Below, piece after piece: positions 46,971-58,447 of a stretch of 64,000 bases of DNA. The notes beneath the pieces are model-generated. The model did not search any database. It was not told the DNA's origin and saw nothing but the letters and a program-made list of their open reading frames with translations. The position numbers were made by a program, and so were the translations under genes. Positions within the stretch are counted from its first letter, which is position 1, and every line of letters starts with the position of its first letter. The DNA is from Delphinus delphis (taxonomy: Eukaryota > Chordata > Mammalia > Artiodactyla > Delphinidae), in contig NC_082684.1 of assembly GCF_949987515.2 (NCBI RefSeq), forward strand, positions 18,157,701-18,221,700, read 5' to 3'.

Positions 46971-49774
46971 TTCTTGTCATCAACAATAATGCCACTTCAG
47001 CTATTGATAGTTTGAGTTTTTAAAATTTTATGAATACAGAAAAAATGAAAATAGAAATTCTCATAAATTACTTTTAAGAGGTTATTATCCAGTATCAGAG
47101 AGATGCAGAAGCAGTTTGATGAGAGCTATGCTGTCTAAGGCAGGTCCTTCTGAAACTCTTGACACCATCCATGTTTTAAGTTTACGCTAAAGAAATCATC
47201 ACTTTTTAGATAATGCTCTCACAAGATTATTAAATGACTATTGAGCATCCATATTGATTTGGTAACATTTGGCTTTCTGGGACCCAGAACTTTGTACCAC
47301 CTTAACTACAGTTTCTGCTGAAGAGATGAGGAGAAGAAACAGAGGGTGGAAAATGGAAATGTGTCAAGAAGATTCTACATTCTGAGCACTAGTACTTGTT
47401 ATATGGAGTAGAAGACCACATAATACCACGTCAGAACAAATCCTACAGACTCTTCTCTTGAGAGCACATTACTGAGACACAGACTTGGAGATCCATCAAT
47501 TTATTTCTCATTATTGAAAGCTGCATGAAAGAACACAAAAAGCTGTGGAAAAGTGTGTTAACTGGTCAGATCATCATAGGACAGGCTACTGCAATACCTC
47601 TATAGTGTGTCAAATCTTAAGATTCAGAAACTCCAGGTAGAAACCAGGCATAAGAAATTTTACTAATATTCAGAAAAATCTCAATTCAAAGTTTAAATTT
47701 ATGTCTTAACTCACCTCCAATTTCTTAAAGGAATACTTTAATTCTGCTAAGAGGCAAGCAAGTTATTTTGCAAGTTATTTTAAAAGTCCTTATCAGTTCT
47801 CGATATCTTTTGATATTCATGTGGATTTGATGTTATCCATCTCCTTAAAATATCTATATAAGAGAAATAAATTGCCAAACGAATAAATACACAGATGAAT
47901 CTTGAGGTATTCGTTTTGAACATAGGCCTGTCATCACACCCTTCCAAAACACATTTTCACCTGCAGGCACACACTAGGCATTCATCAACCTCATTTCTTG
48001 AAATGTTCTTGATAGTATTCATCCTACTTTAAACCACCTGTCAAAACAACCCTTTAATTAGGTTAAGCTGTCTGGCTTTGTGAAAAGGTTTACTGTACTC
48101 AGTTGTCCCTGCCATAAAATTAATAGTTTGACCAACTTCTAAAGAGACGGACTTTGCACTCGTGAAAGTCAAATTAAATCCACCTTTGCCAAACAGGGGG
48201 AAAAATCGATGTGTCTGAAACTTTGAAAACAGCACTTCATTTATTATAATATTTTGAGTGCCAAAGTACAAATAAGGTAGACCTGCAGCTGCAAGAAAGC
48301 ACAAGTTATAGCACATTGCTCTTATGACCCTTTTAGTAGGCAATGTGCCTACAAGATAATGAACAGAGAGAACGTACCAGAATCGGCACTGCCAAATGTC
48401 CAACCAAATTTGTAATAAGCAAGCAGTCATTCAGTAAGTTAATATTCCACAACTCCAATATTACTTAGGCTAGTCGCTGCACATTATTTCTAGACCACAA
48501 TTCTGATAATATTTTTCAGGAATAAGGCTCATTTTACTATTAAAATTCAGGAGGATAAAATTGGTTCTAAAAATAATTTATAATTTCATTCAAGCCTTAT
48601 TAAACTGCTTTTGGCCCCATGTTCTTTCTGTTGAAGCAGCAAAGGAAATAATACTAGAGACTGTTTAATCCTGAAGACAGTGATTTGGAGTTTTGGTTGA
48701 GGAATTTGTTTTTCCCTCAACACATAACATAAGTGGGTCTTTATTGACTTGGAAATAAAAATGATTCATGATTCCAGTTATTATTTAAGGTGTGTAAAGT
48801 CTTAAGGTCCCTAAGGTAGGACTCAAAGCAGAGAGTAGAATTAACTAAGATAAAGTGCTCTGATATTTTTCACAAGTCAAAGGGAGTCATCAGAAAAGTT
48901 GAAGAAGCCATATGTTTCACCTTAAAATGTAAGAGGGTAAGAAATAATTTAAGACAAAGATTTATTTCTTGGTTACTTTCCTTAATTCTGCATTTTCATT
49001 CAGTGTATATACATTATTGAAACAATATGATAATTACGGTCAACTATAGTTTTATGGAGTTTATGAGCAGTAAAGAAACTTGATTTCTTGTTTCTTCCTT
49101 TAGTAGTATGAGATGCATGGTTGTAGGGCAGTCACTTGATTCTGAGAAGAGCTTTGTCATCTCTCAATATTATCTACAAGCATGATTCTAAAAGTCCAGC
49201 AGCTCAGGGAAGAGGTGTCTTGATGTTTCTTCATATTCTCACCCAATACTTCTCAACCAAATTGAAAAACCTTTTTTATAACAATATATTTTTTTATTTT
49301 TTTGTTTCTTATCCTGAAGTAAAACTCACATATAACACATTTTTTTTTCTTAAAAGTCAATCTAAAGCCTTAAGTGTTACATAGAAGAATAACAATAAAG
49401 TAATTTATACTGAAATATTCCATTTCAGTTTGGAAATGCTCAGGCTGACTATACTAGGAGACATAATAAAGTCATCAGATTATTTTACTAAGTATAATAA
49501 ACTTAGAATAAAAAGCAAAAGATCATCAGAAGCAATTCTGTACAATTTTTACAGAAAATAAAAGCAGAGATACAGGTGGACATTAGAATAAAACTCAGCA
49601 TGAGGAGAAGTAAATAACAGAATAGACTTATCTGTGAGTGAGAAAGATGAAAATGACTTCAATCAATATAGGTATAAAACACCAAGAACTACCACAGACT
49701 GTTTAATGGCGAAAATGAGAAGTCAAAATATTTGCAGATGGTTTGGACCTTATATATAGGAGTAGTTTGAAAAT
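46971..49774. other. Unassigned stretch with one 129-codon frame
   Basis: No gene recognised in 2.8 kb. The minus-strand frame 48041-48430 (129 codons) is the longest open frame outside named repeats. It has a Cys/Trp/Tyr-rich first half and shows no family I recognise. With AT-rich DNA in six frames over 64 kb, about one such frame is expected by chance (rough estimate), so I do not call it a gene. Confidence 0.5.
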
Positions 49775-49782
49775 AATTCTTT

Positions 49783-49803
49783 TTATATATATATATATAT
49801 ATA

Positions 49804-49871
<68 letters not shown>
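49783..49871. repeat. (TA)n microsatellite at a SINE tail
   Basis: About 40 TA units with one short GTATATGTG interruption, directly joined to the poly(T) of the antisense SINE at 49872. The SINE's A-tail probably seeded it. Confidence 0.95.
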
Positions 49872-49875
<4 letters not shown>

Positions 49876-50071
49876 TTTTGCAGTACGCGGACCTCTCACT
49901 GCTGTGGCCTCTCCCGTTGCTGAGCACAGGCTCCGGGCGCGCAGGCTCAGTGGCCATGGCTCACAGGCCCAGCCGCTCCGCGGCATGTGGGATCTTCCCG
50001 GACCGGGGAACGAACCTGTGTCCTCTGTATCGGCAGGCGGACTCGCAACCACTGCGCCACCAAGGAAGCCC
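49872..50071 (-). mobile_element. CHR-type cetacean SINE (antisense)
   Basis: Reverse complement of the same SINE as 18958-19165, with poly(T) first and 'accaaggaagccc' last. A probable TSD AATTCTTT is at 49775-49782 and 50072-50079. The frames of 75-134 codons here join SINE and microsatellite and are not genes. Confidence 0.95.
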
Positions 50072-50104
50072 AATTCTTTATACTTTTTATCAAACATTTA
50101 TATA

Positions 50105-50290
50105 ATGCTTTCTGTGTATCTGCCTCATTCTATGCTTTTTAAATGTATTAACTCATTCCCTCCTCATGTGAATTACCCTGTGAGACTGGAATCATTATTT
50201 TGCAGAGGAAACTGAGACACAGAGGGTTACATAATTTACCCAAGAATCTATAGCTAGTAAGCAGCAGAGCCAAGATTTGAAACTACGCAT
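50105..50290 (-). repeat. MIR SINE (antisense)
   Basis: 'ttgcagaggaaactgagacacagagggttacataatttaccc' followed by 'agctagtaagcagcagagccaagatttgaa' is the antisense MIR core. Confidence 0.85.
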
Positions 50291-50390
50291 TCTTTTTTTA
50301 AAAAATTTATAGTTGATTTACAATGTCATGTTCATTTCAGGTATACAGCACATTGACTCAGTTATACATATATAGATATATATTCCAGTG
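50291..50390 (-). mobile_element. Very short L1 3' end (antisense)
   Basis: 'tatagttgatttacaatgtcatgttcatttcaggtatacagcac' is the L1 3' UTR end in reverse, preceded by a T-rich stretch. It appears to lie within or at the edge of the MIR. Confidence 0.75.
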
Positions 50391-52195
50391 TCAACACACT
50401 TGATTGCCATGCTATAATATAATGACCTGGAATAGGACAGAATCAAAGAATCACAAAATATATCTCCTATTTTAAGATTCTGCCATATGTTGAAGCATAT
50501 AATTTTTTCTACTATGTAAAAAAGGCCGTAGAGGCCATATTGATCAATATAAGACAGGAAGCATAGAATATATTGGGATAAAGAATAGCAATAAAAGTCT
50601 GTGAAGACATGGTGAGTCACATCTCTAGAAACATCATGAAAACGAGTTTTTGGTATAGAAAATAGAAACTTAAAAATTAAGTTCAACATGGTTTTTCACA
50701 ATTAGAATTTTCATTGTGCTATAGAAATACTCAAAACTAAAAAATCAAGAACATTATTTAATTTTAGACAAGCTTTATTGATAAAAGTTAATGAGATGCT
50801 TATATTTCATATATCTCCACTAATTTTAATATTTTCACCTGGCTATAAAAAGTAGTCACACATATTCCCCTGTTAAAAAATTGCATGCAAAATCTACAAA
50901 TTGAGATACAGATTCAAATTCCATGAGAAGTGTGGCCACACATAATAAAAGATTCAAAATGATGTACAACTCTTGGTAAAGTTTAAAACAGAACAACCTT
51001 CCTTTGATTTATATAATATTTGCATTCCTTGGTTATTCAGTTTGCCTTAAAGTTGTCCAAAAAGACTGTTTGAATTTATATATAAATTGGAGTTTTAATC
51101 TACGGTTTGGGTATAAACATCTGTTTTGGCTACATGAAGGCTATTTAAGAGCTCTGCTGAAATGAACTATACATTTTTGCAGAACAATCCTGATCATTGC
51201 AGAATGTCTACTGTTCCTGGCCCCACTCACCAGCTCCGGTTTAGCCACCTCCCCCAAGCGTTGTGACAACTAAAAATAACCCCCATAAATTTACAAAATG
51301 TACCCTAGAGAGTGGTACCTCCCCCACTGAGATCCATTGATTTAAGGCTTTACATGCAGAGGTAGCTAAAGCAAATTTCACAGCTTGAATAATACAATTA
51401 TGTAAGCCAATAAATTCCTCTTTTTGGCAAAATATATTAGACTGATGATTCATTCTTTAAAAAATAAAACTCATTTTCATTAAAATAAAGCATAAATGAG
51501 TTTGCATTTTTGCTTCTGAGTTATTTTCCACGATTATCATTCTACAAGAATATGAAAACAGTAGGAGCTATATATGGACAATGTAGAATTTTTCTTTCAG
51601 TCTTACTATAAATGTATAGATTTTAATGAAAATGTTATATAGTATCTAACCTAGAAATGAAAACTGAACAGACCATATGTATCAAGCAACCAGATATTGT
51701 ATTAGGAAAATACTCTCAAGAAACATACTCTGGATTGAAACACAAGTGTCTGATCAGAGATTTTATTTTCAAAATCAAAAGATTTAAGGAGTTCTGTGTA
51801 GTAGACTTGGAAATGAGTATCCTGAGTCAAAGTTTGGTTAGTCCTTGGAAAATGCTATCTCTAATTCATATTGGCTATCTAGACACAGCGTTCCTGGACA
51901 GAAGGACGTGATTTTATTTATATTTTAAGAAAATGTAATAACTCTCTAGCAAACTAAATATTTTAGTCTCAGGGATGAAGCTGATTTTAAGTTACATTTT
52001 TTCATTGGAAGTATTTTGTAATTTTGGGGGAAGTAAGACATTAAAATAGATGCACATGTTTGCATAGGTATTCATGTATGTACACACTTATGTATTTTCA
52101 TATACATATAAATACATATGTAATAAGAGAAAGAATGAGAACACATGAATCAATTGTGGGTTACTTCAAAGTCCCAAAATGGCTTACAGAATTAA
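50391..52195. other. Unassigned stretch
   Basis: No gene recognised. The 123-codon minus frame at 50318-50689 overlaps the L1 tail and has no family signature. Confidence 0.5.
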
Positions 52196-52425
52196 ATAAT
52201 ACTTAGCATTTTGTAAGTGTCCTTTGTGCAGTGCACTATTCTAAGTCCTTATGTATATTAATTAATATGATACTCAATAACTTTATGAGACAGATACTAT
52301 TATACCAACATCACCATTTTATAGCTAGAGAAACTCCAAGATGAAGAATTAGGTGGCAAGGTTTCGATCCAAGCATTTTGGTCCCAGAGTGTTTTCTTAA
52401 ACACGATATTCTATGGCTTTCCTCT
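52196..52425 (-). repeat. MIR SINE (antisense)
   Basis: 'gagacagatactattataccaacatcaccattttatagctagagaaactcc' and 'ggtggcaaggtttcgatccaagc' are the antisense MIR core, diverged. Confidence 0.75.
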
Positions 52426-52678
52426 ACTATTTAATCAAATATCAGTTCTGAAAGCTGTACACATGTAACAAAAATAACTCAAAAAGTTCAACTTGAAGAC
52501 AAGTTAGAGTTATCCTATTGCCTTATAGACTTAATATGTTAATATGTATTTTGACTTGCCGGAACACAAGTGAGAAACTTCTTGGGCTACTAAATCCTTT
52601 TTCCCCCCTGTTTTTTAATTGAAGTATAGTTGATTTACAATGTCATGTTCCTTTCAGGTGTACAGCAAAGTGATTCAC

Positions 52679-52679
<1 letters not shown>

Positions 52680-52736
<57 letters not shown>
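52680..52736. repeat. (TA)n microsatellite inside L1
   Basis: About 28 TA units at a place where related L1 3' UTRs have a short 'tatacatatacatat' seed. Confidence 0.95.
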
Positions 52737-52747
<11 letters not shown>

Positions 52748-53158
52748 TATATATATATAGTTATAAATATGTATGTATATTCTTTTTCAGATTATTTTCC
52801 ATTACAGGTTATTACAAAATACTGAATATAGTTCCTTGTGCTATACAGTAGGTCTTTATTGGTTATCTATTTTATATATAGTAGTGAGTATCTGTTAATC
52901 CCATACTTCTAATTTATCCCTCCCCCCACATTTACTCTTTGGTAACCATCATTTTGTTTTCTAAGTCTGTGAGTCTATTTCTGTTTTGTAAATAAGTTCA
53001 TTTGTATGATTTATTTTTAGAGTCCACATTTAAGCAACATCATATGATATTTTTCTTTGTCTGACTTACTTCACTTAGTATGATAATCTCTAGGTCAACC
53101 TATGTTGCTGCAAATGGCATTATGTCATTCTTTTTTATGGCTGAGTAATATTCCATTG

Positions 53159-53161
<3 letters not shown>

Positions 53162-53204
<43 letters not shown>
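53162..53204. repeat. (TG)n microsatellite inside L1 ORF2
   Basis: About 21 TG units then a TA tail, replacing the usual 'tgtatatatgtacc' of antisense L1 ORF2. Confidence 0.95.
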
Positions 53205-53214
<10 letters not shown>

Positions 53215-53554
53215 CAGATCTTCTTTATCTATTCATCTGTCAATGGACATTTAGGTTGCTTCCATGTCTTGCCTATTGTAAATAATGCTGCTATGAACTT
53301 TGGGGTGCATGTATCTTTTCAAATTAGAGTTTTCATCTTTTTCAGATATATGTCCAGGGAGTGGGATTGCTAGATCATATGGTAACTCCATTTTTAAGTT
53401 TTTTAAGGAACCTTCATGCTGCTCTCCATAGTGGCTGTGCCAATCACTAAATCATTTTATCATAAAACATTTTGTAATAGTTTATGGTAAAATGCAGCAC
53501 TATGTAAAAAGTATTGCATGAAATATGCTTTTAAAACGCTGCATGATACTGCTT

Positions 53555-54498
53555 ATTTTTAATACATTTATTTTTTTAAAGTTTTTAATTTAATTTAATT
53601 TTTTTATACAGCAGGTTCTTATTAGTCATCAATTTTATACACATCAGTGTATCCATGTCAATCCCAATCTCCCAATTCATCACACCACCCCCAACCCCCG
53701 TCGCTTTCCCCCCTTGGTGTCCATATGTTTGTTCTCTACATCTGTGTCTCAATTTCTGCCCTGCAAACTGCTTCATCTGTACCATTTTTCTAGGTTCCAC
53801 ATATATGCATTAATATATGATATCTGTTTTTCTTTTTCTGACTTATTTCACTCTGTATGACAGTCTCTAGATCCATCCACGTCTCAACAAATGACCCAAT
53901 TTTGTTCCTTTTTATGGCTGAGTAATATTCCATTGTATATATGTACCACATCTTCTTTATCCATTCATCTGTCGATGGGCATTTAGGTTGCTTCCATGAC
54001 CTGGCTATTGTAAATAGTGCTGCAATAAACATTGGAGTGCATGCGTCTTTTTGAATTATGGCTTTCTCTGGGTATATGCTCAGTAGTGGGATTGCTGGAT
54101 CATATGGTAATTTTATTTTTAGTTTTTGAAGGAACCTTCATACTGTTCCATAGTGGCTGTATCAGTTTACATTCCCACCAATAGTGCAAGAGTGTTCCCT
54201 TTTCTCCACACCCTCTCCAGCATTAGTTGCTTGTAGATTTTCTGATGCCCATTCTAACTGGTGTGAGGTGATACCTCATTATAGTTTTGATTTGCGTTTC
54301 TCTAATAATTAGTGATGTTGAGCAGCTTTTCATGTGCTTCTTGGCCATCTGTATGTCTTCTTTGAAGACATGTCTATTTAGGTCTTCACCCCATTTTTGG
54401 AGTGGGTCATTTATTTTTCTATATTTGCAAATGAATCAATGGTCAAAGGGTTAATCTCCAAAATATATAAACAGCTCATGCAGCTCAATATTAAAAAA
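53555..54498 (-). mobile_element. L1 3' end with short 5' inversion (minus-strand insertion)
   Basis: Antisense L1 from a degraded poly(T) (about 53555-53605) to about 54418. The last ~75 bp (54421-54495) are in sense orientation and match ORF2 just upstream ('tttgcaaatgaatcaatggtcaaagggttaatctcc'). TSD TGCATGATACTGCTT (53540-53554) and TGCATTATACTGCTT (54499-54513), one mismatch, encloses both pieces, so one twin-primed insertion explains both. Confidence 0.9.
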
Positions 54499-54670
54499 TG
54501 CATTATACTGCTTTTAAATAACATTTTAAACATATAACATTAATAAGAGTTAATAAGTCCATATTTCACTCAAAATTTTATCATCAATATTTTAAGTTGT
54601 ATTTTAAAATATTTTATACCAATTTTTGAAAAATATTAATTTATAGGCTCCAGAATCTGAGAATGTTGAT

Positions 54671-54672
<2 letters not shown>

Positions 54673-54714
<42 letters not shown>
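54673..54714. repeat. (TA)n microsatellite
   Basis: About 21 uninterrupted TA units followed by a T-run; no retroposon recognised beside it. Confidence 0.95.
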
Positions 54715-54717
<3 letters not shown>

Positions 54718-55909
54718 TTTTTTTAATTATAAAATGTTTTCTAAGTACTGACATTTTAAGCAGATTTACTAAATCTTTTTGAATATAAAAATAATCAAAG
54801 GCATACCTCATGATTCCAGCATCTTCTTAGTGACCCATGTGAAAAGTGACATTTATATTTTTAAAATATTCAATAAATCATTTAGACGGCTTTAATGGGG
54901 ATTAAATGAACAGGTAAAATTAGCCTGTTTTTCTTTAAGAATTATCAGCTTTGACCTTGTAATACTTAAATATGAGGTTAATATGTTCAAAAATCAGAAG
55001 TACCTTGAAATCTAGGAAGTGTAATACAATTTAATGATCTAGAATATAGTTTGATGGATTTAGTTATGGCAAGAGAAATAAAGAAAAAGACTAAGCAATC
55101 CAGAAAATGGATGCTGTATTCTCAGTTATAATACATCTCACATAAACTCTAAATAATTTTATGTCTTTCACATAAACTCTAAAAATGTTCAAAATTTCTT
55201 GCCTTTAATTCTGTGTTTACAAAACAAGCCTTAACTTTCAAACGACTGCTAGCTTTTCCTCACCAAAATTTTTGAGATATTTATTTTTAAGCTCTATTAG
55301 AAATTTCAGATCTTTCATTAAAATGAACATACATTATATCATCCCCAAAAATTTACTAAGCAGTTTTGATGGATCTAAACTGGGGTGGAATTGTGGAGGT
55401 ACAGAAGTTTTAGGCAAAGTCCTTAACCATGGAGTTTTCCATTGTACTATATCTCATGAGCAGACAATTAAGAAAGGCTGATTTAAAATATATTCAGATA
55501 TGGCTATGTGATGTTCTCAGCTCAAATCCTCACAAGTATAACACGATGAGCAGATGGCTTTCTGCTATTAAGAAGTGATGTTTTTCAATTTCCTATTAAA
55601 ATATCCTGTTTTTTGTTTTTTCCACGTTGATTCTGGCTTTGTAACAGAGAAAATAATACAAAATATTAAAAAAAAGTTTCATTAATGATAAACCATAGGA
55701 AATGACCAAATATCACATATGCAAAAATAAACTATTAGATTCATTAATTTCTTTGGGGATACCTATGAGTGCCTGTTTATTACACATCTATTTCCCCTTC
55801 TGTAGAGAAAAAGAAATCAAGTATTTTGAGCTGAGTTTTACAATTAACACCTAGAGTTTGGGTGTCATGTAAAAAGTTTTGAAGTAGAAAACAATAATAT
55901 TACACTGCT
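54715..55909. other. Unassigned stretch
   Basis: No gene recognised. 'cacataaactctaaa' occurs twice (about 55139 and 55170), a small local duplication. Confidence 0.5.
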
Positions 55910-56540
55910 AGGAACCAACTTACCTTTTCCATAGATCTGACAAATGCAGTGTTAATATGTTGAACGTAACACTGGGGGTTGAGATTGACAATGAGCAAGA
56001 AAACACGGTGGGACCGCTGAAAGGACTCAATGTAAAAATCACTTCACCCTTGCCAACTAAAAAATGGCACTTGTCATCTGCCTCTATAAGGATTAGGTCA
56101 CTAGCCACTGCAGCCGCTGACCTTCAACACGCCCTGAAGGGAGTTCAGGGTGGAGATCAGGAATGAAGCGCTCTGTGCTCTGGGAAAAACTGGCAGAACA
56201 TGCATTCAGATAGTTGGATATTTTCAGGAGGTTTTATGAGTCCAAATTCCTGCATCTTCTCATATCTAGAAAGGCACTAAAATCAAAAACGGTGACGTCT
56301 GCTCTTCGTGACTGGCAGCAAGCCTCTGCCAACAAGCCTCTGCCAACATGTGTGCTTGATTGCACGTACCCCCGTCACTAAAATCATAGATAATACTGAC
56401 CTTCCCCCACCTCTTTGGAGCTGGTACCTCAGCACCGTCTGAGATGCTGTCTCAAAGGCTGTAGTCCTCATTTTGTCCCAAATGAAAATTAATCACAGCT
56501 CTCATGTTGTACGTTTTTTTTTTTTTTTTTTTTTTTTGTA
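55910..56540 (+). mobile_element. LTR-like or MER-like relic with T-tail, family unnamed
   Basis: GC-richer than its surroundings, with an order I associate with a repeated mammalian element: 'ggaatgaagcgctctgtgctctggg', 'ggtgacgtctgctcttcg', 'gtacccccgtcactaaaatc' and 'gcacttcatt'-less end 'gtcctcattttgtcccaaatgaaa'. It ends in a 24-nt T-run at about 56514-56537. It includes a 14-bp tandem duplication, CAAGCCTCTGCCAA at 56321-56334 and 56335-56348. Family not assigned. Confidence 0.4.
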
Positions 56541-57509
56541 GACACCCTCTTTAAGTTAATTATGGCAGAAAGGGAATCTGAAGTCAGTACTGGGAACAAT
56601 GAGGCAAAAATTTCTGTCACCTCTTTTAAGTCTTGGCTGAAACTGGGCAAATTCCCCTTTTTCACATGTCTCTTTTATGCATATGTATTTAATAAGGACT
56701 ACATTAGTTCTCTCCTTCCAATGTGCTATAACCTCTTATTCTGACATTTCTTAGGTCTAATTGTGACCTTAATTGATTTACATATATCTTTCTCCCTGGC
56801 AGTGGGTTTATTTCCCACTCATTTCTTCCTGAATACGTGATAAATTATCAAAATTTCAGTCATTCATGAGTCACCTTCACAATTTTTGCCATATCCACTT
56901 ACCACCTTTTTTTTTTTACTTTACATTTTAAACAAAGCATTGTTCCAAGGTTGTCTCATATTTCATGTACTGATTTGTGTGTGAAAGACCCCAACCCACG
57001 ATCCAGGGGGAAACATGTCACTCAAAAGTAATTAATTAGTATGTTCCTTCTTCCTGATCACTGCACTTGCTTTAGTGGACCAAATTAATTCCATAAATTA
57101 ATTTACTTAATTCGACAAATTAATTTAATACAATTAAATCATGGAAATTTGTTAAACTAATTGTAGAAGCTATCTTTCTAATGGAGTTGCTAAATGAGTA
57201 GCTTTTAAGCCAGATTTGTTAGTACCATATCGATACCTTTTCCAGTCAAAGCCTCCCTAAGCATGAAGCCCACAAGTAAAAAAACAGAGCCGGAAGACAG
57301 AAAAAGTTTCTGGATGACTTCCTTTCAGCACCTGGGTCCAGCTTCACCTTAACCTCAAAGATCTGCTCTTGAACATTTCAACCACTTCCATCAATGCATT
57401 CCTGCTGCTTTGGCATAAATAAATTTGAGATGGGTTTATGTCCCTTGCCACGGAAAGAGGTCAATCATATATCTGCACTGTGTTCCCTAGGGTCATTCTC
57501 CGTGATGCC
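56541..57509. other. Unassigned stretch
   Basis: No gene recognised. A locally repetitive 'aattaattta' region lies at 57080-57130. Confidence 0.5.
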
Positions 57510-57620
57510 AGCGTGAATCAGAATCATTCAGGGTTCTTTAAAACATGCAGATCTTTGTGCCTTACCAGAAATCAAATTTCTGGAAAATGAGCTTGGGAAA
57601 TAGACATGTGTTATCATTCC
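57510..57620 (+). repeat. MER5A-like hAT DNA transposon relic
   Basis: 'gtgaatcagaatcattcagggttctttaaaacatgcagatctttgtgcc' resembles the MER5A interior; no terminal inverted repeats seen. Confidence 0.45.
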
Positions 57621-58095
57621 GATGTCTGCTACTCATACTACTCACTGATCTGGAGTCTGTTTGTTTCTTTTCATTTTCTTAACACACTAGGCCCTCCAAA
57701 GTTACTTCCACGCCTCCTTCAAATTAATTACACAGTTATCTCAACTCAGTCTTTCCAGCATTTGGAAAAATAACTTGACCTTGAGCTTGTCTATCCCTGT
57801 ACTACCATACCCTTTTACTGAATCAGAGTTCAGCTTTGGTCTGGCTTGGCCTAGATATTCCCCTCAGAAATCTTTCTTAAAGAAAAAGACATTTACAATG
57901 TACTGAAACATTGTGAAAACAGAAATTTAAAGGGGACTTAGAGCAGTTATTTCTACCTCATATGGATTCTACAATGTATCCAAAGAAGTACAATTAAGGA
58001 TTCAGAGGATTTCTTGTGAACAAAGACAGAGAAATTCCTATATTGTTGAAAGACTTCTCAAGTTGGAGAGGAAAGATGCAACTAGCAAATAAAAG
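57621..58095. other. Unassigned stretch
   Basis: No gene recognised. Confidence 0.5.
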
Positions 58096-58110
58096 GACAA
58101 ATGCAATTTA

Positions 58111-58432
58111 TTTACTTTTTAATTAATTTTTATTGGAGTATAGTTGATTTACAATGTTGTGTTAGTTTCTTCAGTACAGCAAAGTGAATCAGTTATAGAT
58201 ATACATATGCACTTTTTTTAGATTCTATTCCCATAAAAGTCATTACAGTATATTGAGTAGAGTTTCCTGTGCTATGCAGTAGGTTCTTATTTGTTATCGA
58301 TTTTATATATAGTAGTGTGTATATGTCAATCCCAATCTCCCTTTTAACCCTCCCCTCCACTTTCCCCCCAGTAACCATAAATATGTTTTCTACATTTTGT
58401 GACTCTATTTCTGTTTTGTAAATAGGTTCATT
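58111..58432 (-). mobile_element. 5'-truncated L1 3' end (antisense)
   Basis: About 320 bp of L1 3' UTR in reverse ('ttgtgttagtttcttcagtacagc', 'tgctatgcagtaggttcttatttgttatc'). TSD GACAAATGCAATTTA (58096-58110) and GACAAATGTAATTTA (58433-58447), one mismatch. Confidence 0.93.
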
Positions 58433-58447
58433 GACAAATGTAATTTA

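Larger units (their letters stand above)
52601..53445 (-). mobile_element. 5'-truncated L1 3' end (antisense)
   Basis: The minus strand holds the ORF2 C-terminus and 3' UTR of a cetartiodactyl L1. Probable TSD ACTAAATCCTTT (52589-52600) and ACTAAATCATTT (53446-53457), one mismatch. Two microsatellites have expanded inside it, (TA)n at 52680-52736 and (TG)n at 53162-53204. The second sits in what was ORF2 coding sequence. Confidence 0.9.

Noticed and set aside
49811..50215. 134-codon frame with Tyr-Ile repeats
   Set aside because: Joins a (TA)n microsatellite with an antisense SINE; low complexity.
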